A stretch of DNA of 7,078 bases from Deltaproteobacteria bacterium UBA5799 (GTDB lineage: Bacteria > Desulfobacterota > GWC2-55-46): positions 1 to 7,078 of the forward strand of contig DIDN01000085.1 in NCBI GenBank assembly GCA_002418185.1, written 5' to 3'. Under the pieces are notes generated by a model, which did not search any database, was not told the origin of the DNA, and was given only the letters and a program-made list of their open reading frames with translations. The stretch's first letter is position 1, and every line of letters starts with the position of its first letter. This document shows, in pieces, positions 1 to 6,875 of this stretch. Position numbers and translations under genes: made by a program.

Positions 1-136
1 CAAGATCGGCGCTGCAGGCGCGGGCGCCGTCGCCGAGAAACCGGAGCTCACGGGAATAATCATCATCCTGGTCGCCATCCCCGAGACAATGGTGCTCCTG
101 GGTTTCGTCGTCGCGTACCTCGTAATAAGCGGCTAG
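1..136 (+). CDS. atpK: V/A-type ATPase subunit K (proteolipid, c-ring), 3' end only
   Basis: Partial gene: only the last 44 codons are present (frame begins at base 2, stop TAG at 134-136). The visible protein ends in a hydrophobic helix with the motif IPETMVLLGFVVAYLV, preceded by a short polar loop (EKPE). This is the C-terminal transmembrane helix of the V-type proteolipid. The Glu codon at 83-85 is the expected ion-carrying carboxylate; c-ring subunits bind H+ or Na+ there as the ring rotates against subunit I. The Thr directly after it is compatible with a Na+ site, but the other ligands lie in helices outside the window. It is the first gene visible in the operon, 11 bases before atpE. 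The identification rests on the helix motif plus context. Confidence 0.88.
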   Translation, partial: KIGAAGAGAVAEKPELTGIIIILVAIPETMVLLGFVVAYLVISG

Positions 137-147
137 GGGGCAGGGTC

Positions 148-750
148 ATGGCAGCGAACCCCCAGGGCTCCAGGGACCCGCTCATGGCGGCGCTCGAGGA
201 CGACGCCCGGGCGCAGGCTTCGAGGCTCATCGAGGACGCCGAAGAGGCGAGGGAAGAGTTGCTCCGGCGCGCAAGGGCCGAGGCCGAAAAGGAGGCGGAA
301 GTGCGCCTTTCAACGCTCCGCGAACGGCTTAAGCGAGAGCGGGCCGCCATGCTCAACAGCGCGAAGACGAAGGCCGCCGGCCAGAAGCTCGGCGTAAGGC
401 AGGAGCTTGCCGGGCGCGTGCTCGTCGAGGCGCAAAAAAGGCTCCTCTCGCTCCCGGAAGACGAGCACTCGAAGCTCTTAAACCGCCTCCATCAGGCGCT
501 CTGCGGCGAGTGGGAGAAGTCGAGGCCCGGCGAGCCGGCAGTAATCCGCGTAAGCCCTGCTGACGCGGCCCGCATACGCTCGGACGGCTCAAGGGTCGAG
601 CCCGACCCAAGTGTGGCTGGCGGGGTCGTCCTGACCTCGACCGACGGCAGGGTGGTCTTCGAGAGCACCGTCCCTTCGATGGTCGAGAGGGCCAGGAAGC
701 TCATGCTCCCCGCAATAGACAAGCTCCTTTTCAAGGAGGCGCTGCCGTGA
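148..750 (+). CDS. atpE: V/A-type ATPase subunit E (peripheral stalk)
   Basis: A 200-residue protein, normal length for the E subunit. E pairs with G/H to form the peripheral stalk that holds the A3B3 head still against rotor torque. Residues from about 13 to 75 are a highly charged, Ala/Glu/Arg-rich coiled coil. The C-terminal half is globular and holds the family-typical stretch around G158-G159-V160-V161 followed by a TDGR turn, which contacts the head. The ATG at 148 was chosen because a G-rich ribosome binding site lies 7 to 10 bases upstream. An in-frame ATG at 184 (MAALEDDAR) is a possible shorter start and lies nearer to the usual E subunit N-terminus, but has a poorer upstream site. 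The stop codon overlaps the start of atpC by 4 bp. Confidence 0.9.
   Translation: MAANPQGSRDPLMAALEDDARAQASRLIEDAEEAREELLRRARAEAEKEAEVRLSTLRERLKRERAAMLNSAKTKAAGQKLGVRQELAGRVLVEAQKRLLSLPEDEHSKLLNRLHQALCGEWEKSRPGEPAVIRVSPADAARIRSDGSRVEPDPSVAGGVVLTSTDGRVVFESTVPSMVERARKLMLPAIDKLLFKEALP
733..739 (+). promoter_or_regulatory. Ribosome binding site for atpC
   Basis: AAGGAGG lies inside the 3' end of atpE, 7 bases before the GTG at 747. It is what supports the GTG start and the 4-bp GTGA overlap with the atpE stop, an arrangement that usually couples translation of the two genes. Confidence 0.8.
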
Positions 751-1829
751 CGGCGCCCGCGGCCAGGCCGTACCGCACGGACCTGAGCTACTTTAACGCC
801 CGGGTCAGGGGACTGAGGGGGAGGCTCCTCGGAAACCGGGACTACGAGGAGCTCGTCAAGGCCGAAAGCCGGGACCAGGTGGCGGAAAGGCTCCGCTCGA
901 CCGCGTACGGCCATGATATCGAGGCCGCCCTTGCGCGTTTCGGCTCAATTGAGGAGGCGCTACCGGCTGCCCTCAAGTCGAACCTCTCGGACTCGTTCGA
1001 GCAGCTCTGGAAACTCGCTCCGGAAGGCGCGAGGCCCTTTCTGAAGGCTGTCTTCAGCCAATGGGAGGTCTTCGACCTCAAGGCCATGATACGCGGGATA
1101 TCGAGGGGCGTAGGCAGGGAGGATATCCGCGATGTACTCATACCCGCCGGAGAGTTCGACACAGCGGCGCTCAATACGCTCCTTTCGTCCAGGGACCTTC
1201 AGGACCTCGCGAGGTTCCTCTACACGTGGGGGAGCGTATACGCGAAGCCGGTATCAAGGGGCCTGCCGGCTTTCCTAAGAAACGGCAGGACGGCAGAAAT
1301 GGAGATTGCCCTGGACAGGCATTCGAGCGAGGCGCTTAATTCGGCGCTCGAAGGCGAATGGCTGGATGCGCGCATAATGAGGGGCTGGACCGGGATGAGG
1401 GCGGACCTCGTCAACATAGCGACACTGGTAAAGATATCGGGCGAAGCATACACTGCCGAGGGCGCGGGGGAGTTATTCGTAAGGGGCGGAAGAGCGCTCC
1501 GGAAAAACGAGTTCATAAGGCTTTCAACGCTCAGCAGCAGGGAAGAGCTTTTCGAGGCGCTAAGGGGCGCTGTGACCGAGCCCGGCATTAGCGGAGTGCT
1601 CGACAGCGCAGACCCGCGCGACCCGGCGCTCCTGGAGGAGGCGTCCGAGAAGGCGCTTGAGAGGCGTCTTGCGATGATAGCCGTCTCTGAGCCACTTTCG
1701 ATAGCCCTGGGAGCGGCCTACGTACACATGAAGGTCAGGGAGGTCAGGAACCTGAGGCTAATATTCAGGGGAAAGCTCTTCGGGATGCCCGAGGACGAGA
1801 TACGGAAGCTCATATCCCTCCCTCTGTAA
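747..1829 (+). CDS. atpC: V/A-type ATPase subunit C (homologue of eukaryotic V-ATPase subunit d)
   Basis: A 360-residue, mostly helical protein of the expected size for the C/d subunit. This funnel-shaped subunit sits on top of the K ring and docks the D-F rotor shaft to it. The N-terminus (YFNARVRGLRGRLL, then NRDYEELVKAES) matches the typical start of this family, and internal pseudo-repeats rich in Leu, Arg and Glu fit its three-lobed structure. No membrane segment is seen. The start is GTG, overlapping the atpE stop (GTGA) and preceded by a strong AAGGAGG. The subunit is poorly conserved in general, so the call leans on its N-terminus, its length and its fixed place between E and F. Confidence 0.9.
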   Translation: MTAPAARPYRTDLSYFNARVRGLRGRLLGNRDYEELVKAESRDQVAERLRSTAYGHDIEAALARFGSIEEALPAALKSNLSDSFEQLWKLAPEGARPFLKAVFSQWEVFDLKAMIRGISRGVGREDIRDVLIPAGEFDTAALNTLLSSRDLQDLARFLYTWGSVYAKPVSRGLPAFLRNGRTAEMEIALDRHSSEALNSALEGEWLDARIMRGWTGMRADLVNIATLVKISGEAYTAEGAGELFVRGGRALRKNEFIRLSTLSSREELFEALRGAVTEPGISGVLDSADPRDPALLEEASEKALERRLAMIAVSEPLSIALGAAYVHMKVREVRNLRLIFRGKLFGMPEDEIRKLISLPL

Positions 1830-1842
1830 AGGCCGGTAAGGA

Positions 1843-2172
1843 ATGGCGGAACTGCTCGTCATAACAGGCCCCGGCGCGTCGGTCGGCTTCAGGTGCGCGG
1901 GAATCGACACCCTTGAGGTCGAGGAGGATTCCGACGTCTCGGGCAAGCTCCTCGATATCCAGTCGGGCGGCAGGTACGGGCTCGTCGCCATCGAGGAGCG
2001 CCTCCTCCAGAAGGTCCCGGAGCTTGCGGCCAAGCGCCTCAGGAAAAGGGGGCTCCCCATAATCATACCCATAAGCCTGCCGCTCAAGTGGGGCGAGGCG
2101 GGCGCAGCCGAGTCCCCGGTCGTCCGCCTCATAAGAAGGGCCATCGGGTACCAGATAAAAATAAAAAGATAA
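1843..2172 (+). CDS. atpF: V/A-type ATPase subunit F (central rotor)
   Basis: A 109-residue protein, the usual length for subunit F. F binds the lower part of subunit D in the central shaft and can modulate ATP hydrolysis. The N-terminal strand-loop (LLVITGPGASVGFRCAGID) corresponds to the Rossmann-like opening of the family, in which a Gly-Phe-x-x-x-Gly element follows the first strand. Later, RYGLVAIEERLLQKVPE and LPIIIPISLP match the second half of the domain. The ATG at 1843 follows atpC by 13 bases, with GGTAAGGA as a modest ribosome binding site. Eight bases separate its stop from the atpA start. Confidence 0.9.
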   Translation: MAELLVITGPGASVGFRCAGIDTLEVEEDSDVSGKLLDIQSGGRYGLVAIEERLLQKVPELAAKRLRKRGLPIIIPISLPLKWGEAGAAESPVVRLIRRAIGYQIKIKR

Positions 2173-2180
2173 GAGACAGC

Positions 2181-3935
2181 ATGAAAGAGACGCGGGGGAA
2201 GATATTCGGGGTGGCCGGCCCGACCGTCATGGTAAAGGGCATGACCGGCGCGATAATGAATACCGTCTGTCTCGTGGGCAGGCACGGCCTCCTGGGCGAG
2301 ATAATCCGCATAAAGGAGGACATGGTGACCCTGCAGGTCTACGAGGACACCGTCGGGATCTCGGTCGGGGAGGACGTCATAAGCTACGGAATCCCCCTTA
2401 GCGTCACGCTCGGCCCGGGGCTCCTGACCGGCCTCTTCGACGGCATACAGAGGCCGCTCGATAAGATAAGGGAGACCGCCGGAGGGTTCCTCACAAGGGG
2501 CGTCAAGGTCGAGGCGCTCGACCTGGATAGAACATGGGACTTCACTCCCATAAGGAAAAAAGGCGACACGGTCGCGCCCGGCGACGTGCTCGGCACGATC
2601 GAGGAGACGGAGCGCATTACGCACAGGGTGATGGTGCCGCCCGGGCTCGGGGGCGTCATAAAGGAGATAAAGTCCGGGAAGGTCTCGGGCGCCGAGTACA
2701 TATGCATGCTCGAACGGGGCAAGTTCATAGAGCTCTACCAGGAATGGCCCGTAAGGAGGCCCAGGCCCTTCAAGGCGAAGCTCCCGCCGGAAGAGCCTTT
2801 CATCACCGGGCAGAGGGTCTTCGATACCCTCCTCCCGGTCGCCGAGGGCGGCACTGCCATAGTGCCCGGCGGCTTCGGCACTGGAAAGACCGTAGTCGAG
2901 CAGACCATAGCCAAGTTCTCCCGAAGCGACATAGTCGTATACGTGGGCTGCGGCGAGAGGGGGAACGAGATGTCCGAGATCCTCTCTGATTTCCCCAAGC
3001 TAAAGGACCCGACATCGGGGCTTCCGCTGAGCCTCCGGACGGTGATTGTCGTAAACACCTCGAACATGCCGGTCGCCGCACGCGAGGCCTCGATATTCAC
3101 TGGCATAACGATCGCCGAGTACTTCAGGGACATGGGCTACAGTGTCGCGATGCTCGCTGACTCCATATCCAGGTGGGCAGAGGCGCTCCGTGAGATTTCA
3201 TCGAGGCTCGAGGAGATGCCCGGAGAGGAGGGCTTTCCGCCGTATCTCGCCACCCAGCTGGGAATGTTCTACGAGCGATCGGGAAAGGTCATGTGCCTGG
3301 GCTCGGAGGACAGGACCGGGTCGGTCACGGTAATAAGCGCGGTCTCTCCTCCGGGCGGCGATTTCTCGGAACCCGTAACCCAGGCCTCTCTCCGGTTTGC
3401 CGGCACCCTCTGGGCGCTCGACCCGGACCTCGCGTACAGGAGACACTTCCCGGCCGTAAACTGGCTCGCGAGCTTCAGCCTCTTCCATGCGGAGCTCGAC
3501 GACTGGTTCGGAAGGGAGGTCGCCGAGGACATGGTGAGGCTCCGGGGGAGGCTCTACTCGCTCCTCCAGAGGCAGACCGAACTCAAGGACATAATACAGA
3601 TAATAGGGGTCGAGGCGCTCCAGGAGTCCGACAGGCTCGCTCTGGAAGTCGCGAACCTCGCGACCGACGCGTTCTTGAAACAGAGCGCCTTCAGCGAAGT
3701 GGACGCCTTCAACACCTACGAAAAGCAGTACTGGATGTTAAAGACAATATTCGCCTATCTTGAGAGCGCGGAGGCGGCCTTGAAAAGAGGGGTCTTCATA
3801 GAGACCATACTGGATAGCCCCGTGAAGGGGAGGCTCGCCCGCATGAAAGAGGAGCCGAACGAGGGCTTCTCCGGAAAGGCCCGGGCCCTCATAGGCGAGG
3901 TCGAGAGCGAGTTCAGCATGTTAGAGGAAAAATAG
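2181..3935 (+). CDS. atpA: V/A-type ATPase catalytic subunit A
   Basis: The catalytic nucleotide-binding subunit, 584 residues, normal for the family. It hydrolyses or makes ATP at the A/B interfaces of the cytoplasmic head. Visible parts in order: N-terminal beta barrel (KIFGVAGPTVMV); the A-specific non-homologous insert at about 110-190 (WDFTP, KKGDTVAPGDVLG, MVPPG); P-loop GGFGTGKT at 230-237 with Lys236; catalytic Glu259 in CGERGNEM; Walker B Asp327 in DSISRWAEALREIS; and the ATPase alpha/beta signature PAVNWLASFS at 424-433. The frame is open further upstream to a GTG at 2088, but that would add 31 basic residues overlapping atpF and unlike any A subunit. The ATG at 2181 puts KIFGVAGPTV at the expected N-terminus. 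Its ribosome binding site is weak (AAGAGA), so coupling to atpF is likely. Confidence 0.98.
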   Translation: MKETRGKIFGVAGPTVMVKGMTGAIMNTVCLVGRHGLLGEIIRIKEDMVTLQVYEDTVGISVGEDVISYGIPLSVTLGPGLLTGLFDGIQRPLDKIRETAGGFLTRGVKVEALDLDRTWDFTPIRKKGDTVAPGDVLGTIEETERITHRVMVPPGLGGVIKEIKSGKVSGAEYICMLERGKFIELYQEWPVRRPRPFKAKLPPEEPFITGQRVFDTLLPVAEGGTAIVPGGFGTGKTVVEQTIAKFSRSDIVVYVGCGERGNEMSEILSDFPKLKDPTSGLPLSLRTVIVVNTSNMPVAAREASIFTGITIAEYFRDMGYSVAMLADSISRWAEALREISSRLEEMPGEEGFPPYLATQLGMFYERSGKVMCLGSEDRTGSVTVISAVSPPGGDFSEPVTQASLRFAGTLWALDPDLAYRRHFPAVNWLASFSLFHAELDDWFGREVAEDMVRLRGRLYSLLQRQTELKDIIQIIGVEALQESDRLALEVANLATDAFLKQSAFSEVDAFNTYEKQYWMLKTIFAYLESAEAALKRGVFIETILDSPVKGRLARMKEEPNEGFSGKARALIGEVESEFSMLEEK

Positions 3936-3936
3936 G

Positions 3937-5289
3937 ATGGCGCTTGACCTCATAAAAAGGCAGTACCGCACCCTTCAGACCATATCCGGCCCGCTCATAT
4001 TCGTGGACAGGATGAAAGGGGGCAGCCTCGGCGAGATGTGCGTCGTCGACCTCCCCGAAGGAGAGCGGCGCACAGGCCAGGTGCTCCAGCTCATGGGAGA
4101 GCGGGCCGTCATACAGGTCCTTGAAGGGACCTCGGGCATAGACTCCGAGGCGTCCAGCGTGCTGCCCACCGGGGAGACGGCCAAGGTGGGCGTCTCCATG
4201 GACCTCTTCGGCAGGGTGCTTAACGGCTTCGGCGAGCCCATTGACGGCCTGCCGCCCATAGTGCCTGACGAGTACAAGGAGATTAACGGCCTCCCCATGA
4301 ACCCGGCCGCAAGGGAGAAGCCGGACTTCTTCGTCCAGACCGGCATCTCCGCGATAGACGGGCTCAACACCCTGGTCCGGGGCCAGAAGCTCCCGATATT
4401 CTCGGGCGCGGGGCTCCCGGCAAAGGAGCTTGCGCTTCAGATAGTCAGGCAGGCCAGGGTCGCGGAGGCGGAAGAGTTCGCGGTCATACTCGGGGCAATG
4501 GGCATAACGTCGAGAGAGAGCTTTTTCTTCAGGAGGTCGCTCGAGGAGACCGGGGCGCTCGAGCGGACCATAGCCTTCATAAACCAGGTGAACGACCCGA
4601 CCATAGAAAGGCTATTTACGCCTCGGATAGCGCTTACGGTCGCCGAGTATCTCGCCTTCGAGCGCGGCTTTCACGTGATGGTGGTCCTTACCGACATGAC
4701 CTCGTACTGCGAGTCTTTAAGGGAGATAGGGAGCGCGCGCGAGGAGATACCCGGAAGGAGGAGCTACCCGGGCTACATGTACACCGACCTCGCCACCCTC
4801 TACGAGAGGGCGGGGAGGCTGAAGGGCGGCAAGGGCTCGGTGACGCTCATGCCCATACTCACCATGCCCGACGACGACATCACCCACCCCATACCCGACC
4901 TTACGGGCTATATAACAGAGGGGCAGATAGTCTTGAGCAGGGCCTTGCACAGGAAGGGCATATACCCGCCCATAGACGTCCTCCCGTGCCTTTCGAGGCT
5001 CATGAACCTGGGCATAGGCGCGGGAAAGACAAGGGATGGGCACAGGACCATAGCCGACCAGCTCTACTCGGCCTACGCCAGGGGCATCGACGTAAGGAGG
5101 CTCGTAACGATAGTAGGCGAGGAGGGGCTATCGGACCTCGACCGAAGATACCTCGCCTTCTCCGACGAGTTCGAAAGGAGGTTCGTGGGCCAGGGCCGGG
5201 AAGACCGTTCCATAGACGAGACACTGGACCTGGGGATCGAGCTCCTTAATACCGTGCCCGAGAGGGAGGCCGTGGCAAGGAGGAGATAG
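3937..5289 (+). CDS. atpB: V/A-type ATPase regulatory subunit B
   Basis: The non-catalytic partner of A in the A3B3 head, 450 residues, close to the usual 455-465. The N-terminus (YRTLQTISGPLIFVD) is typical. Where A has a P-loop, B has the degenerate SGAGLPAKELALQI at about 156-169, lacking the Walker Lys-Thr, as expected of a non-catalytic subunit. Arg354 in LPCLSRLM aligns with the arginine finger that B donates to the catalytic site in the Enterococcus hirae and Thermus enzymes. It is followed by GIGAGKTRDGH, another family hallmark. The ATG is one base after the atpA stop, with GAGGA 8 bases upstream inside atpA, so A and B are probably translationally coupled for equal stoichiometry. 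Confidence 0.98.
   Translation: MALDLIKRQYRTLQTISGPLIFVDRMKGGSLGEMCVVDLPEGERRTGQVLQLMGERAVIQVLEGTSGIDSEASSVLPTGETAKVGVSMDLFGRVLNGFGEPIDGLPPIVPDEYKEINGLPMNPAAREKPDFFVQTGISAIDGLNTLVRGQKLPIFSGAGLPAKELALQIVRQARVAEAEEFAVILGAMGITSRESFFFRRSLEETGALERTIAFINQVNDPTIERLFTPRIALTVAEYLAFERGFHVMVVLTDMTSYCESLREIGSAREEIPGRRSYPGYMYTDLATLYERAGRLKGGKGSVTLMPILTMPDDDITHPIPDLTGYITEGQIVLSRALHRKGIYPPIDVLPCLSRLMNLGIGAGKTRDGHRTIADQLYSAYARGIDVRRLVTIVGEEGLSDLDRRYLAFSDEFERRFVGQGREDRSIDETLDLGIELLNTVPEREAVARRR
5277..5284 (+). promoter_or_regulatory. Ribosome binding site for atpD
   Basis: AAGGAGGA sits at the very end of atpB, 6 bases before the ATG at 5291. It fixes the atpD start and shows the tight packing of the operon. 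Confidence 0.8.
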
Positions 5290-5290
5290 G

Positions 5291-5932
5291 ATGGCGGTGC
5301 TTGAGAAAAGCGCGCCCACGCGGGAGCAGTTCATGGCGCTACGCCGGAGGCACGAGGTCATCGGAAAGGGCCTTGAACTCCTTAAGAGCAAGCGCGAAGC
5401 GCTCATGAAGGAGTTCTTCGGCATCGTGGACGAATCGATAAGGATGCGCGAGGAGCTCAATAGCCTCCTTGCCGACGCCCAGAGGAGGATCGAGCGCGCA
5501 AGGGCCATAGACGGAGCGTCAATAGAGTCGTTCGCCAATGCCTCCAGGAGGAGCGTGCCCCTCAGCATAAAGGCCAGGAACGTGTGGGGGATCTTCTTCC
5601 CCGAGATAGAGGAGGTAAACCTCACGAGGTCGCTCGAGGCCAGGGACATCTCCCCTCTCGGCGAAAGGGCCGAGGTGCTCGACGCCGCCAGGGATTTCGA
5701 GGCCGCAACAGAGCTGATCGTCAAGATAGCCTCGCGCGAGGTGAGGCTATCGCGCATTGGAGAGGTAATACGCTCGGATTCAAGAAAGATAAACGCAATA
5801 AGCGAGGTAATACTCCCCTCCATAAAGGACAGGATAAAATACATAGAACGCGTCCTCGAGGAAAGGGAGAGAGAGGAGATATTCAGGCTTAAAAGGAACA
5901 AGGCGAGAAGACAGGCGGAGGAGGGGGGGTGA
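5291..5932 (+). CDS. atpD: V/A-type ATPase subunit D (central shaft)
   Basis: A 213-residue protein of normal length. D is the long antiparallel coiled coil that turns inside the A3B3 head, like gamma in F-ATPases. The N-terminus APTREQFMALRRRHEVIGKG followed by LELLKSKREALMKEF is the family signature. A second charged helix runs from about residue 150 to the end (SEVILPSIKDRIKYIERVLEEREREEIFRLKR) and forms the other half of the coiled coil. The middle part (LSIKARNVWGIFFPEI) corresponds to the short globular section near subunit F. It is the last gene of the ATPase operon seen here. The last codons sit in a run of seven G bases (5923-5929) immediately before the stop TGA. Confidence 0.96.
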   Translation: MAVLEKSAPTREQFMALRRRHEVIGKGLELLKSKREALMKEFFGIVDESIRMREELNSLLADAQRRIERARAIDGASIESFANASRRSVPLSIKARNVWGIFFPEIEEVNLTRSLEARDISPLGERAEVLDAARDFEAATELIVKIASREVRLSRIGEVIRSDSRKINAISEVILPSIKDRIKYIERVLEEREREEIFRLKRNKARRQAEEGG

Positions 5933-5954
5933 GCCTGAAAAGATAGACAATAAA
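5933..5954 (+). other. Short convergent gap between atpD and the endonuclease gene
   Basis: Only 22 bases separate the atpD stop from the stop of the oppositely oriented endonuclease gene. I see no convincing GC-rich hairpin. A T-run at about 5971-5977 follows, but it lies inside the endonuclease gene and has no stable stem before it. No clear intrinsic terminator is visible for either transcript. Confidence 0.5.
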
Positions 5955-6647
5955 TCAGTAAGAAAGAATTTTTTTGTTACTTTTTCTATGCCATTCTATG
6001 CAAGCTTCGAGATTGTCGGTCCAATCGTTATTTGGTGTCATTGCAACTGGCTGAAATTTCATTAGTAATTTTTTGTTCTCAGGTCTTGGTACAAGCCATT
6101 TTGAAGGAATGTACATGAAATTTTTCCAGCTATTTGTAGAAGGGTGCATTGAAACCGCCAAAATATCGAACTCGCCGAATCTGTATGGCCTGGTGTCTTC
6201 GCCGTTAAGGACGCCACCTCTTGTACGCTGTGTTTCAACAACATACATTTTTTCGGAGTAGATACGGTATCCTTCATTGGCGGTCATAGGACGATGATTC
6301 TTAAGTCTTTGCATCTTGACCTGAATGGTTATTTCTCCCTTGTGGTCCTGTATTTTGAAATCAAAAGGAAAATCACCGATATCAGGTGTAATGTCTTTCC
6401 AGCCTTTTAACGCGTCTATAACTTCGGTTTTGAACGCTGCCTCAGCTATGATGCCTCTTATACCCCTCACAGTAAGATCGCTGGAGCGAGAAATGGCTTC
6501 GAGGATGATTTCAGCTTTGCATCCGAGTTTTTCTTCCAAAGGATGTATATTGACTCGGGTTCGAATGTAAGAAAGCAATTCGCCGCATTCACTGTCAGTG
6601 CAAGAGTTTATGAGTTTTTTGATGTCGTGAAGGTCAGATTTCATCAT
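5955..6647 (-). CDS. Putative type II restriction endonuclease (PD-(D/E)XK-like)
   Basis: A protein of 230 residues (229 from the second ATG). Its likely role is sequence-specific DNA cleavage, held in check by the divergent methyltransferase. The best evidence is an apparent PD-(D/E)XK core: Glu69 in a helix (GIIAEAAFKTEVI), Asp96 in GDFPFDFKI on one strand, and Gln109-x-Lys111 in EITIQVKMQR on the next, the spacing expected for the D...QxK variant. Further on, TRPYRFGEFDILAVSMHP and the Trp-rich C-terminal part look like a core strand plus a family-specific region. No signal peptide or membrane segment. It overlaps the HTH gene by 4 bp (ATGA), so the two are co-transcribed. GC content is clearly lower than in the ATPase genes. 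I do not recognise a named enzyme; the specificity is unknown. It could be another kind of PD-(D/E)XK nuclease. Confidence 0.7.
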   Translation of the reverse strand: MMKSDLHDIKKLINSCTDSECGELLSYIRTRVNIHPLEEKLGCKAEIILEAISRSSDLTVRGIRGIIAEAAFKTEVIDALKGWKDITPDIGDFPFDFKIQDHKGEITIQVKMQRLKNHRPMTANEGYRIYSEKMYVVETQRTRGGVLNGEDTRPYRFGEFDILAVSMHPSTNSWKNFMYIPSKWLVPRPENKKLLMKFQPVAMTPNNDWTDNLEACIEWHRKSNKKILSY

Positions 6648-6862
6648 TTCTTCCTGGGGCGTCCAGCAATTGATTTCTGAAATTCTAGCAATTCCTTTTT
6701 ATTTACGAGGTGATGGCCGCCGATTTCCAGAGTTTTAAGACGGCCTCTCTTGATAAGGTTGGCGATTGCCTGTCTTGTGACCCCCCGTATACGCGCCGCT
6801 TCCGTTTGGGAAATCCAGTCTTCAAGTTTTATGTTTTTAAAATTAGTTGACAAAGTAAACAT
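6644..6862 (-). CDS. Small helix-turn-helix DNA-binding protein, putative R-M regulator
   Basis: A 72-residue protein. Residues about 17-37 (ISQTEAARIRGVTRQAIANL) form a helix-turn-helix, followed by IKRGRLKTLEIGGHHLVNK, a wing-like hairpin, and a short helix KELLEFQ. This layout is that of the MerR/excisionase-like HTH family (HTH_17 type), not the XRE fold of classical R-M controller proteins. The tail GRPRKK resembles an AT-hook core, which binds the minor groove of AT-rich DNA. It is the first gene of an operon with the endonuclease (ATGA overlap) and is divergent from the methyltransferase. The inferred role is control of both transcripts through the inverted repeat at its own start. No Shine-Dalgarno site precedes its ATG, so it may be translated weakly. 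An excisionase-like accessory role is less likely because no integrase is visible. Confidence 0.8.
   Translation of the reverse strand: MFTLSTNFKNIKLEDWISQTEAARIRGVTRQAIANLIKRGRLKTLEIGGHHLVNKKELLEFQKSIAGRPRKK
6650..6655 (-). promoter_or_regulatory. Ribosome binding site for the endonuclease; affects start choice
   Basis: On the - strand AGGAAG is followed by AA and then ATGATGA. The first ATG (6645-6647) is only 2 bases from the motif, the second (6642-6644) is 5. Spacing favours the second ATG, which would drop one Met. The overlapping TGA of the HTH gene (6644-6646) suggests termination-reinitiation coupling. Confidence 0.55.
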
Positions 6863-6875
6863 ATTTTAGTATATT
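6847..6875 (+). promoter_or_regulatory. Sigma70-type promoter for the methyltransferase gene
   Basis: TTGACA at 6847-6852 (perfect -35) and TATATT at 6870-6875 (5 of 6 matches to -10) are separated by 17 bp, the optimal spacing. Transcription would start near 6882, giving a leader of about 42 bases containing the ribosome binding site. The -35 box lies inside the first codons of the HTH gene. This is a motif match only. Confidence 0.65.

Noticed and set aside
2088..2180. Upstream extension of atpA to a GTG at 2088
   Set aside because: The added residues are basic, low-complexity and overlap atpF; the A subunit family begins near KIFGVAGPTV, which follows the ATG at 2181.
1758..2624. Long open frame of 288 codons on the - strand across atpC, atpF and atpA
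   Set aside because: It lies opposite three well-supported genes. High GC makes antisense frames stay open by chance, and its translation shows no recognisable domain.
3254..3263. CAGCTG-centred palindrome (CCAGCTGG) inside atpA as a target site of the R-M system
   Set aside because: It is a single site in conserved coding sequence, and the specificity of the module is unknown; resemblance of the methyltransferase to M.PvuII does not establish the target.
5128..5901. Open frame of 257 codons on the - strand opposite atpB and atpD
   Set aside because: Ser/Leu-rich shadow of the atpD coiled coil, with no start site or motif of its own.
5958..5985. T-rich stretch after atpD as an intrinsic terminator
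   Set aside because: There is a T7 run but no stable GC-rich stem directly before it, and the sequence encodes the Lys/Asn-rich C-terminus of the endonuclease.
6073..6570. Two short + strand open frames (6073-6261 and 6325-6570) opposite the endonuclease
   Set aside because: They are antisense to a better-supported gene that carries an apparent nuclease core, and have no ribosome binding site or recognisable motif.
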